Shown one piece after another: positions 1 to 6,019 of a stretch of DNA of 6,495 bases. The notes under the pieces are model-generated. The model saw only the letters and a list, made by a program, of their open reading frames with translations. It was not told where the DNA came from and searched no databases. Made by a program: the position numbers and the translations under genes. The stretch's first letter is position 1, and every line of letters begins with the position of its first letter. This DNA comes from an uncultured Maribacter sp. (GTDB lineage: Bacteria; Bacteroidota; Bacteroidia; Flavobacteriales; Flavobacteriaceae). The stretch covers positions 1 to 6,495 of the forward strand of contig CAJQMW010000291.1 in the NCBI GenBank assembly GCA_905479535.1, read 5' to 3'.

Positions 1-1547
1 TTTAAAGCTATTCCTTTTTTAGAACTTATACCTTCTATAACCTTGATGATAGTTTTATTTTTTACCATTTCTATTCCTTTTTGAATGTCATCAGAAAAAA
101 CACGGTCCTTCTCGGCAAAGGCTACATTTTTACGTAATTCCTTATGTACCTCATCTAAGAATATACCCGATTTCATCGGTTTCCGAAATTCGAATGCCTG
201 CCCGGCGGTCAGTAATTCAATCGCCAGTATTTTTTCGACATTACCAATTACCTGTAACGCTTTGCGACCACTTATGGAACCCATACTAACATGGTCCTCT
301 TGTCCCAAAGAAGTGGGAATGCTATCCGCGCTAGATGGAAAACAAAGTCCTTTATTCTCACTGGCCAAGGCTGCGGTGGTGTACTGTAAAATCATGTAGC
401 CAGAATTTATTCCGGTATCGTTCATCAGCAATTTTGGAACACCGGGACTATTCCCTTCCAAGGCCAGGTAAATTCTCCTATCGGATATATTTCCTATTTC
501 AGACGCTGCCAAGCAGGCATAGTCCAGTGCCATGGCCAAGGGTTGTCCATGAAAATTCCCCCCACTTATGGTAAGTTCTTCATCAATAATAACGGGGTTG
601 TCCGTAACTGAATTCAATTCCACTTCCAGTAGTTCTTTTAGGTGAAGCCATGCATTGCGTGACGCACCATGTACTTGTGGAATACAACGAAGGGAGTAGG
701 GATCTTGAACACGCTCACAATCAATATGGTCTTCCATGATTTCCGAACCCTTCAGCAGACGCTTTACTCTTTTTGCTACATGAACGTTTCCCTTAAAAGG
801 TCTTAGGGCATGTAATTCATTATAAAATGGTTTTACGGACCCCTGAAGGCCTTCAATCATCATAGCGGCTATAATATCGGCTTGTGATAATACGGATTGT
901 AAATTTGCCACCACTTTAACGGCATGGGCCGCTATGAACTGTGTGCCGTTAATAAGTGCCAAGCCTTCTTTTGGCCCTAAAACCAATGATTCTAGACCGG
1001 TCTCTTCAAATAGTTCAGCTGTTGACATCGTTTTATTCTTGTAATTGACTTTGCCCAAGCCAATTAAAGGGAGGAACAAATGTGATAGCGGTGCTAGGTC
1101 GCCGGAGGCCCCTACAGAACCTTGGGAGGGAACTACAGGGATAGCATCATTTTCAATATGCCAAACAATCCTGTCCAAGGTTTTCTCGGCGATGCCAGAA
1201 TAACCTTTGGCCAGCGAATGTGCCTTCAGAATAAGCATCAGCTTGGCAATATCGTCTGAAATAGGCTCGCCTACACCAACACTATGACTTTTAAGAATAT
1301 TGGTTTGTAGGATACTAGTTTCGGATTTGGATATTTTGGTGGTACACAAAGGTCCAAACCCAGTGTTGATGCCATATACTGGATGCCCTTTGTCCACTAT
1401 ATTTTGAACGATTTCCCAAGAGGTAATTACTTTCTCGCGGATGGACGGAGATACTTTGAGCGCAGTAGTTCCTTTTGCTATGTCCATAGCCATACCGGCA
1501 GTTAACCAATCCGCCCCTAAATTGAATGTTTTTTGAGCTCCAGCCAT
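1..1547 (-). CDS. hutH: Histidine ammonia-lyase (histidase), C-terminal end cut by window edge
   Basis: Catalyses the first step of histidine breakdown, non-oxidative removal of ammonia from L-histidine to give trans-urocanate, in the cytoplasm. The reading frame is open for 515 codons from the ATG at 1547 to the window edge with no stop. The family is usually about 500-515 residues, so only a short tail should be missing. Seen in the translation: YGINTGFG with Tyr58; the Ala147-Ser148-Gly149 triad inside GSVGASGDLAPLSH, which cyclises to the MIO cofactor; INGTQ with Asn200; QDPYSLRC with Gln281, Tyr284 and Arg287; GGNFHG with Phe332; and QEDHVSMGS with Glu417. These line up with the known histidase active site at a nearly constant offset. 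The Ser-His88 pair is the histidine-type selectivity position; tyrosine and phenylalanine lyases differ there. No other hut gene is visible. It is divergent from a LysR regulator. The start has no Shine-Dalgarno, only an A-rich leader, as is common in this phylum. Confidence 0.96.
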   Translation of the reverse strand, partial: MAGAQKTFNLGADWLTAGMAMDIAKGTTALKVSPSIREKVITSWEIVQNIVDKGHPVYGINTGFGPLCTTKISKSETSILQTNILKSHSVGVGEPISDDIAKLMLILKAHSLAKGYSGIAEKTLDRIVWHIENDAIPVVPSQGSVGASGDLAPLSHLFLPLIGLGKVNYKNKTMSTAELFEETGLESLVLGPKEGLALINGTQFIAAHAVKVVANLQSVLSQADIIAAMMIEGLQGSVKPFYNELHALRPFKGNVHVAKRVKRLLKGSEIMEDHIDCERVQDPYSLRCIPQVHGASRNAWLHLKELLEVELNSVTDNPVIIDEELTISGGNFHGQPLAMALDYACLAASEIGNISDRRIYLALEGNSPGVPKLLMNDTGINSGYMILQYTTAALASENKGLCFPSSADSIPTSLGQEDHVSMGSISGRKALQVIGNVEKILAIELLTAGQAFEFRKPMKSGIFLDEVHKELRKNVAFAEKDRVFSDDIQKGIEMVKNKTIIKVIEGISSKKGIAL

Positions 1548-1563
1548 AACTTTTTTATATCTA

Positions 1564-1595
1564 TAAAATTATTGATTAAGTTTGATAATTGCCAA
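1564..1595 (-). promoter_or_regulatory. Candidate hutH promoter (Bacteroidetes type)
   Basis: Read on the minus strand, a TTG (1595-1593) lies 21 bp before TAATTTTA (1571-1564). This matches the Bacteroidetes -33 TTG / -7 TAnnTTTG pattern except for the last base of the -7 box. The predicted transcript would start about 10 bp before the hutH ATG. The AT-rich context makes a chance match possible. The -7 box overlaps the left arm of the inverted repeat at 1567-1576, which would suit a regulator acting here. Confidence 0.35.
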
Positions 1596-1622
1596 TACCA
1601 TTTTTGTATACGATCAATAATT
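1567..1622. promoter_or_regulatory. Paired inverted repeat between hutH and the LysR gene, candidate operator
   Basis: AATTATTGAT (1567-1576) and its exact reverse complement ATCAATAATT (1613-1622) are separated by 36 bp. One arm lies 20 bp upstream of the hutH ATG; the other touches the regulator's ATG. A third, imperfect half-site (TTTGATAATT, 7 of 10 matches to the right arm) lies between them at 1581-1590 and forms AATTAT-N12-ATAATT with the left arm, a T-N11-A arrangement as in many LysR sites. Binding by the adjacent LysR protein is inferred from position only. Confidence 0.45.
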
Positions 1623-2519
1623 ATGAGTTATCAAATAGAACTGCGTCATCTTACTTATTTCTTAGCAGTTGCGGAAGAATTACATTTTAGAAAGGCGGCA
1701 GAAAAGTTATTTATTTCCCAACCGGGGTTAAGTAGGCAAATACGGCAGATGGAAGATATTCTGCAGGCCAAACTCTTTGTACGGGATAAGAAAAAAGTAA
1801 CACTTACCCCAGCAGGCCATTATTTGAAAGGTCAGGCGGATACTATTTTTAAAAATTTGAAGGAAACTAAACGCCAATTGCAGCTTATTGGGGACGGAGA
1901 TACTGGTGAACTTCGCATTGGCTTTTTGGGTTCTGCTATGCAACATGTAATTCCCTCCTTGTTGTTGTCCCTAAAGGATAAATATCCGAAAATTAGAACT
2001 TCTCTAGAAGAACGCCCGAACGCTTTTCAGTTGGAGGCCGTTCTTAAAGATGATTTGGATATGGGTTTTGTGCGTTTGGCCAGAGTTCCTGCAGGATTAC
2101 ATATGGAAACGGTTTTTGAAGATACTTTTTCATTGGTCTTACCAGAAAACCATGCCTTTTGCGATGGTGAATTCAAAGGAATGCAACAGTTTAAAAATGA
2201 TGATTTCATACTATTTAGTAAGGAATATAGCCCATTCTATTACGAAACGATTATGAGTATTTGTTCCGACGCCGGTTTTACCCCGAGAATATCGCATAAA
2301 TCCGTTCATGCGCATACGATATTTAAACTGGTCGAAAATAATTTGGGAATCGCCATCGTTCCTACGGCCCTGCAGTACGGATTTCAAATGCGGGTTAAAT
2401 TTATGGAGCTAAAGGAATTGAAGCAACGAGCCCTTTTGTCGGTCATTTGGAAAAAGGAAAATGCCAATCCTGTGTTAAAAAATTGCATGGATTTACTTTT
2501 AGGTAGATCTTCATCTTAA
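1623..2519 (+). CDS. LysR-type transcriptional regulator
   Basis: A 298-residue DNA-binding regulator of normal family length. Residues 1-65 form the winged helix-turn-helix: LRHLTYFLAVAEELHF, then KAAEKLFISQPGLSRQIRQ as the recognition region, and LFVRDKKKVTLTPAG as the wing. Residues about 95-298 form the effector-binding domain, starting GELRIGFLGSAM and including GIAIVPTAL near 242-250. The N-terminal sequence (AVAEELHF, ISQPGLSRQIR) is closest in style to the BenM/CatM-like group. The frame extends upstream to an ATG at 1533, but that would run into the hutH start and add 30 residues before the normal N-terminus, so the ATG at 1623 is chosen. Divergent transcription from hutH with a shared 75-bp gap makes hutH the likely target, perhaps with histidine or urocanate as ligand; this is inference. 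The 15-bp gap to the nitroreductase suggests co-transcription. Confidence 0.93.
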   Translation: MSYQIELRHLTYFLAVAEELHFRKAAEKLFISQPGLSRQIRQMEDILQAKLFVRDKKKVTLTPAGHYLKGQADTIFKNLKETKRQLQLIGDGDTGELRIGFLGSAMQHVIPSLLLSLKDKYPKIRTSLEERPNAFQLEAVLKDDLDMGFVRLARVPAGLHMETVFEDTFSLVLPENHAFCDGEFKGMQQFKNDDFILFSKEYSPFYYETIMSICSDAGFTPRISHKSVHAHTIFKLVENNLGIAIVPTALQYGFQMRVKFMELKELKQRALLSVIWKKENANPVLKNCMDLLLGRSSS

Positions 2520-2534
2520 TAAATAATAAGCGAC

Positions 2535-3089
2535 ATGATTTTCGATTTAATTAAAAAAAGACGTTCCGTTTTTCCGGTACAATATAGTGATAAACCTATT
2601 GCTAAAACCGATATAGAAAGAATTTTGGAAGCGGCCAATTGGGCACCTACCCATAAGAAAACGGAGCCATGGCGATTTAAGGTGATACAGGGGGATAAAA
2701 AGGCGGAATTGGGAGAATTTTTATCCAATACTTATATTGATATCACGCCCAAACCAAAGCAATCAAAATCTAAAAAGCTCATTGAGAACCCAAAAAAAGC
2801 GGGTGCAGTTATCGCCATCTGCATGCAGCGTGATGTTAAAGAAAGCATACCCGAATGGGAGGAAGTTGCCGCCACGGCAATGGCCGTGCAAAATATGTGG
2901 CTTTGCTGTACCGAAATGGGTATTGGTTGCTACTGGAGCTCTCCCGGACTTATAAAATATATGGATGAATTCTTGCCCATGGACGAAGGTGAGAAATGCC
3001 TTGGATTTTTCTATATGGGGTATTATGATGGTGAGCTTCCTGAGCAGACTAGAAAACGGATTTCCGAAAAAGTGATATGGATGAAATAA
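2535..3089 (+). CDS. Nitroreductase family protein (YdjA-like), FMN-dependent NAD(P)H oxidoreductase
   Basis: A 184-residue single-domain flavoprotein, the length of the small YdjA-type nitroreductases. The family binds FMN as a homodimer in the cytoplasm and uses NAD(P)H to reduce nitro compounds, quinones or related substrates; the physiological substrate is usually unknown, as here. Visible hallmarks are the N-terminal RRSVFPVQYSDKPI (Arg9, Arg10 and Ser11 contact the FMN phosphate in the family), NWAPTHKKTEPWRFKVI (residues 35-51, the conserved AP-H-K...PWRF block), the central helix VAATAMAVQNMWLCCTEMGIG (111-131) followed by YWSSPG, and the closing GEKCLGFFYMGY (152-163). It follows the LysR gene by 15 bp and is probably in its transcript, but nothing links it biochemically to histidine breakdown. 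No clear Shine-Dalgarno. It converges on the DUF456 gene, 9 bp between stops. Confidence 0.92.
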   Translation: MIFDLIKKRRSVFPVQYSDKPIAKTDIERILEAANWAPTHKKTEPWRFKVIQGDKKAELGEFLSNTYIDITPKPKQSKSKKLIENPKKAGAVIAICMQRDVKESIPEWEEVAATAMAVQNMWLCCTEMGIGCYWSSPGLIKYMDEFLPMDEGEKCLGFFYMGYYDGELPEQTRKRISEKVIWMK

Positions 3090-3098
3090 ATGAATTGA

Positions 3099-3608
3099 TT
3101 AATTAAAATAAGGGAACAAAGCTTGCCTGTACTCCCAAACCTTAGAAAAGAACAAGCCTAGAAATATAACAGTTGTTACGAACTTCATAAAAGTTCCGGT
3201 CAGAAAACCGAGGAAAGATCCAAAAGCTGCTTTTAATGCTGTTTTATTATCCGCTTTATTATAAAGCTCGCCCAGAAAAGCCCCTAGAAACGGCCCTATG
3301 ATGATTCCCCCCGGTATAGGGGCGAGCAGACCCACCACCAAACCTATTGAAGTCCCGATCATACCTGCTTTGGTGCCCCCAAATTTTTTGGTACCCATTA
3401 CAGGAATAATATAATCCAGCAAAAATATGAGAAGGGCCACAGCTCCGGTAAGTCCTAAAAACCACCAATTAATAGGAACAGCTTTCGTTAAATGAAGCAA
3501 TAGTAGACCGATCCAACTAAGCGGGGTGCCCGGTAATACGGGCAAAAAACTACCCAATATCCCAATGAGCATAAAGAGAAATCCTATAATAAGTAACGCT
3601 ATGTCCAT
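3099..3608 (-). CDS. DUF456 family integral membrane protein
   Basis: A 169-residue, very hydrophobic protein of unknown function. The features match DUF456: an N-terminal hairpin with LGSFLPVLPGTPLSWIGLL (residues 18-36), a membrane segment around 47-70, the conserved MGTKKFGGTKAG (71-82), a glycine-rich double segment with GLLAPIPGG and IIGPFLGAFLGEL (about 83-115), and a last hydrophobic stretch around 125-155. About five membrane passes are likely, in the inner membrane. The glycine spacing (GxxxG-like) suggests tight helix packing. The ATG at 3608 gives the usual family N-terminus. It stands alone on its strand, convergent with the nitroreductase and divergent from the BlaI operon. CTAAGATA at 3630-3637 (minus strand TATCTTAG) is a weak -7-like box. 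Confidence 0.9.
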   Translation of the reverse strand: MDIALLIIGFLFMLIGILGSFLPVLPGTPLSWIGLLLLHLTKAVPINWWFLGLTGAVALLIFLLDYIIPVMGTKKFGGTKAGMIGTSIGLVVGLLAPIPGGIIIGPFLGAFLGELYNKADNKTALKAAFGSFLGFLTGTFMKFVTTVIFLGLFFSKVWEYRQALFPYFN

Positions 3609-3734
3609 TCTGAGTATCTAAGAATTGGACTAAGATACGCCGAATTTGTTACAGGTTCTTTAAACTATATTTTCTTAGTAAGTGGACTTTGGGGATGTTT
3701 TTGGCAACTCATAAATAAATGCTTGTATATTTTT

Positions 3735-3768
3735 AACTAAAAAATTAGTTTAAACTAAATATTTAGTT
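3735..3768. promoter_or_regulatory. Two tandem palindromic operators for the BlaI-type repressor
   Basis: Site 1 (3735-3750) is AACTAA-AAAA-TTAGTT, with 6-bp perfect arms. Site 2 (3753-3768) is AACTAAATATTTAGTT, a perfect 16-bp palindrome. Their centres are 18 bp apart, nearly two helical turns, so two repressor dimers could sit on almost the same face. Site 1 overlaps the -33 region and site 2 fills the space up to the -7 box of the promoter. BlaI/MecI/CopY proteins bind such dyads as dimers, often in tandem, and typically repress their own operon. Assignment to the downstream BlaI protein is inferred from family and position. Confidence 0.8.
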
Positions 3769-3775
3769 ATATTTG
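3745..3775 (+). promoter_or_regulatory. Promoter of the BlaI-M56-TPR operon
   Basis: TATATTTG at 3768-3775 matches the Bacteroidetes -7 consensus TAnnTTTG exactly. TTAG at 3745-3748, 19 bp upstream, is a near match to the -33 TTG/TTTG element. Transcription should start near 3782, leaving a leader of about 110 nt. The operators cover both boxes, so a bound repressor would block polymerase. Confidence 0.7.
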
Positions 3776-3804
3776 AATTACAAATTCAGTTAAAGTATGA
3801 ATTA

Positions 3805-3877
3805 TGTCTCCTCGAGCGCAGTCGAGAGGTTATTCCAAACTATCCATTTTTAGGTCTCGACTGCGCTCGACCTGACA
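3805..3877. repeat. Long inverted repeat in the leader of the BlaI operon (REP-like element)
   Basis: TCGAGCGCAGTCGAGA (3812-3827) and TCTCGACTGCGCTCGA (3855-3870) are perfect 16-bp complements separated by 27 bp. Beyond 3 mismatched bases the pairing resumes with TGTC (3805-3808) and GACA (3874-3877). Its arms are far richer in G and C than the surrounding DNA. Each arm also has CGA/TCG ends that could pair on their own. Neither side has a T-run, so it is not an intrinsic terminator. It looks like a dispersed palindromic element of the kind common in flavobacterial intergenic DNA, judged from memory of the motif. In RNA it would fold just before the repressor's ribosome binding site. Confidence 0.75.
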
Positions 3878-3879
3878 AT

Positions 3880-3885
3880 AAAGGA
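3880..3885 (+). promoter_or_regulatory. Ribosome binding site of the BlaI-type repressor gene
   Basis: AAAGGA lies 7 bp before the ATG at 3893, an acceptable Shine-Dalgarno and the clearest in the window. It begins 3 nt after the outer end and 10 nt after the 16-bp arm of the inverted repeat, so leader folding may affect its access. Confidence 0.5.
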
Positions 3886-3892
3886 TCAATTC

Positions 3893-4288
3893 ATGAAACA
3901 ATTAACGAAGGCAGAAGAAGAGGTAATGCAAGTACTATGGCAACTTAAAAAGAGTAATGTAGCGGCCATTATTGATGAGCTTCCCAATCCAAAACCGGCC
4001 TATAATACGGTTTCGACGATCGTTCGAATTCTGGAAAGCAAAGGTTTTGTGGATCACGAGCAAGAGGGGAAAGGATATCTCTATTTTCCGCTTTTAAAGA
4101 AATCGGAATATAGCCATCAGTCTATCAATAAATTGGTGGATGGATACTTTCAAGGCTCTTTTAAAAGTATGGTTTCGTTCTTTATGAAAAAGAATGATAT
4201 GACTTTGTCCGAGCTAGAATCGATTTTAAAAGAAATTAAGACTGCCGACCCTACCGAAAAAAATAAGAAACAGGAGAACCAAAAATAG
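3893..4288 (+). CDS. BlaI/MecI/CopY-family transcriptional repressor
   Basis: A 131-residue winged-helix repressor, normal length for the family. Residues 1-70 are the DNA-binding domain: LTKAEEEVMQVLWQLKKSNVAAI, then the recognition part KPAYNTVSTIVRILESKGFVDHE (34-56) and the wing GKGYLYFPL (59-67). Residues about 71-117 form the helical dimerisation region, with SFKSMVSFFMKKNDMTLSELESIL. The tail is charged and probably disordered. In staphylococcal BlaI a peptide bond (Asn-Phe) in the matching region is cut on induction; here the segment reads Ser95-Phe96-Phe97, so the site, if used, differs. Two tandem palindromes lie upstream across the promoter, pointing to autorepression. The M56 gene starts 6 bp after the stop. 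The true signal is unknown; beta-lactam resistance should not be assumed, since no beta-lactamase is near. Confidence 0.93.
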   Translation: MKQLTKAEEEVMQVLWQLKKSNVAAIIDELPNPKPAYNTVSTIVRILESKGFVDHEQEGKGYLYFPLLKKSEYSHQSINKLVDGYFQGSFKSMVSFFMKKNDMTLSELESILKEIKTADPTEKNKKQENQK

Positions 4289-4294
4289 TAACGA

Positions 4295-6019
4295 ATGACA
4301 CAGTACATCCTCGAGTGCATCGCCTTTCAATTGGTGTTCCTTATCATTTATGACTTCTTCTTAAAGCGTGAAACCTTTTTTCAATGGAACAGGGCGTATT
4401 TGATAGGTACTTATACCTTATCCTTAATCCTACCATGGATTAAAATTGAAGCTTTTAGTACAGAGGTTCCCACAATCTTTACTGGCTATTCCGAATTTTT
4501 ATGGAATCTGGAGCAACCTCCTGTAGTGCTCGAAGGTCAAGCTACCAGTGGATTCAGTTTATCTTGGCAGGAAACGTTATATATTATGGGAGCCACGCTG
4601 GCTATGGTTTGGTTCGGGGTTAAGATATGGCGTTTATATCAGCTCAGAGAGAAAGGAAATATCCATTATTTTAAAAACTTTACGCGGATACTTGTTCCTG
4701 AAAGTAGTATAGCTTTCTCCTTTTTCAAATCGATTTTTCTTGGTGAAAAAATACCTAAAAGAGAGTACAATGGGATCATCTCCCATGAACTGGTCCATAT
4801 TAAGCAGCGCCATACCTTAGATCTTTTGTTCTTTGAATTGATGCGTATCGCAAACTGGTTCAACCCGCTGGTGTATGTGTATCAAAACCGAATATCCGAA
4901 CTCCATGAATTTATTGCCGATGCCCAAGTCCCCAAAACGGAACGGGAAGCACATTACGAGCTTTTATTGTCACAAGCTTTTCAAACGCAGCATATCTCCT
5001 TTGTAAATCAATTTTTTAAAACTTCATTAATCAAAAAACGAATCGTCATGTTACAAAAAACAAAATCTAAAAAAGTCTGGCAGTTAAAATATTTGATGTT
5101 GGTGCCTGTGCTGTTGGGAATGTTGGGGTATACATCTTGTGAAAACAATCCATCGGATAATGAAAAGTTGGGGGGGGTAATAGCCGTCGATGATATTGAA
5201 AATATGACTATTGAAGAAGAAAAAGAAGTTTTTACCAAACTAATAGATCTGTCCGTTCAACCAAAGGACTGGGAATTTGTGGTAAAGGACCAACATTCAA
5301 CTATTTTATTCACAAAACCTAATAATGAAAGTTCGTTTATCTCTGGTCCTGGAGGTACCCCTATAAAAGCCAGTATGCAGATAGATTCTAAAATTTTGGA
5401 CGAGGATTTTTCTATATTCGATACAGAAGAAGGAATTAAGGTCAAGTTAGAATCGATGGTACCATTTGCCGTAGTGGATGAGGTTCCTGTCTTTCCTGGG
5501 TGTGAAAATGAAGAGGATAAGCGAGCCTGTTTTCAACAAATGATACAGAAGCACATAAGTAAGAATTTTAGATATCCGGAGAAAGCACAAGAACTGGGTA
5601 TTCAAGGTCGGGTTAATACCATCTTCACTATTAATAAAGATGGTTTTATTGAAAATTTGAGAATGCGTGGACCTGATTCTTTATTAGAAAATGAAGTTTC
5701 ACGAATTATTGGCAAATTACCAAAAATGATTCCAGGCAAGCAGTCTGGAGAAGTTATGAATGTCCCATTTTCCATCCCTATTACATTTAAATTGAATGGT
5801 AAAGAATCAGATAACGAAAATATTAAACTAGTTTTTGATCACGGAAAAAATCGAGTATATATTATTGATGGAATAGAATCTTTTAAAGATAAGTTTGAAT
5901 CTTTAAATGAAAATAACATTGAATCAATATATATTTTGAACAAAGAGGCGTCAATAGAGAAATACGGAGAAAAGGGCAAAAACGGGGTTATTTTAGTTAA
6001 AACAAAACAGATTAAGTGA
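4295..6019 (+). CDS. BlaR1-like M56 metallopeptidase with TonB C-terminal domain and receptor-plug-like tail
   Basis: A 574-residue membrane zinc peptidase, probably the partner that relieves the upstream repressor. Membrane segments are at about 4-24, 34-51, 95-112 and 265-281. The M56 core has AFSFF (140-144), the zinc motif His164-Glu165-Leu-Val-His168, and HEFIAD with Glu205 as likely third ligand and Asp209. These residues are intact, so activity is expected, with the catalytic loop facing the cytoplasm as in BlaR1. After the fourth membrane segment lies a periplasmic part. Residues about 283-395 match nothing I recognise. Residues about 396-500 are TonB_C: VPVFPGCE, FRYPEKAQELGIQGRV and the closing PFSIPITFKL. 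The tail (513-574) has YIIDGIES, IESIYILNKEAS and YGEKGKNGVILVKTK, like the plug of SusC-type receptors. No penicillin-binding sensor domain is present, unlike BlaR1. Cys403 and Cys412 could form a disulfide. The gene follows the repressor by 6 bp and overlaps the TPR gene by 4 bp. Confidence 0.9.
   Translation: MTQYILECIAFQLVFLIIYDFFLKRETFFQWNRAYLIGTYTLSLILPWIKIEAFSTEVPTIFTGYSEFLWNLEQPPVVLEGQATSGFSLSWQETLYIMGATLAMVWFGVKIWRLYQLREKGNIHYFKNFTRILVPESSIAFSFFKSIFLGEKIPKREYNGIISHELVHIKQRHTLDLLFFELMRIANWFNPLVYVYQNRISELHEFIADAQVPKTEREAHYELLLSQAFQTQHISFVNQFFKTSLIKKRIVMLQKTKSKKVWQLKYLMLVPVLLGMLGYTSCENNPSDNEKLGGVIAVDDIENMTIEEEKEVFTKLIDLSVQPKDWEFVVKDQHSTILFTKPNNESSFISGPGGTPIKASMQIDSKILDEDFSIFDTEEGIKVKLESMVPFAVVDEVPVFPGCENEEDKRACFQQMIQKHISKNFRYPEKAQELGIQGRVNTIFTINKDGFIENLRMRGPDSLLENEVSRIIGKLPKMIPGKQSGEVMNVPFSIPITFKLNGKESDNENIKLVFDHGKNRVYIIDGIESFKDKFESLNENNIESIYILNKEASIEKYGEKGKNGVILVKTKQIK
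5170..5177 (+). repeat. G8 homopolymer tract inside the M56 gene
   Basis: Eight consecutive G residues encode the end of Leu292, Gly293, Gly294 and the start of Val295, about 10 residues after the fourth membrane segment. Loss of one G gives an immediate TAA after two glycines. Gain of one G gives a TGA eight codons after Leu292. Either slip would leave the membrane peptidase core and remove the TonB_C and plug-like regions. Whether slippage occurs cannot be seen here. Confidence 0.6.

Noticed and set aside
301..420. Possible frameshift in the C-terminal third of hutH.
   Set aside because: Careful translation gives a continuous frame with the expected NSGYM, ALASENK and QEDHVSMGS motifs.
85..574. 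Plus-strand open frames of 104 and 79 codons.
   Set aside because: They lie wholly inside the well-supported hutH gene on the other strand and show no recognisable domain.
1599..1606. CATTTTTG as a -7 box for the LysR gene.
   Set aside because: It misses the leading T and the nearest upstream TTG elements are 14 or 24 bp away, outside a comfortable spacing; too weak to list as a promoter.
1533..1622. An in-frame upstream ATG would extend the LysR protein by 30 residues.
   Set aside because: It lies inside the start of hutH, and the added residues precede the normal LysR N-terminus (ELRHLTYF). ATG 1623 gives a standard 298-residue protein.
3614..3638. GTATCT-N13-AGATAC inverted repeat upstream of the DUF456 gene.
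   Set aside because: Only 6-bp arms in AT-rich DNA with no regulator to connect to it; a chance match is likely.
3812..3870. The long inverted repeat as a rho-independent terminator.
   Set aside because: No T-run follows either arm on either strand, and it lies downstream of the operon promoter and upstream of its first gene.
4272..4276. AGGAG as ribosome binding site for the M56 gene.
   Set aside because: It ends 18 bp before the ATG at 4295, too far for a normal Shine-Dalgarno; coupling to the repressor gene is more likely.
5123..5140. Lipobox-like sequence ending at Cys282 of the M56 protein (GYTSC).
   Set aside because: It follows the fourth membrane segment in the middle of the protein, so signal peptidase II processing of an N-terminal lipoprotein signal does not apply; treated as a membrane segment boundary.
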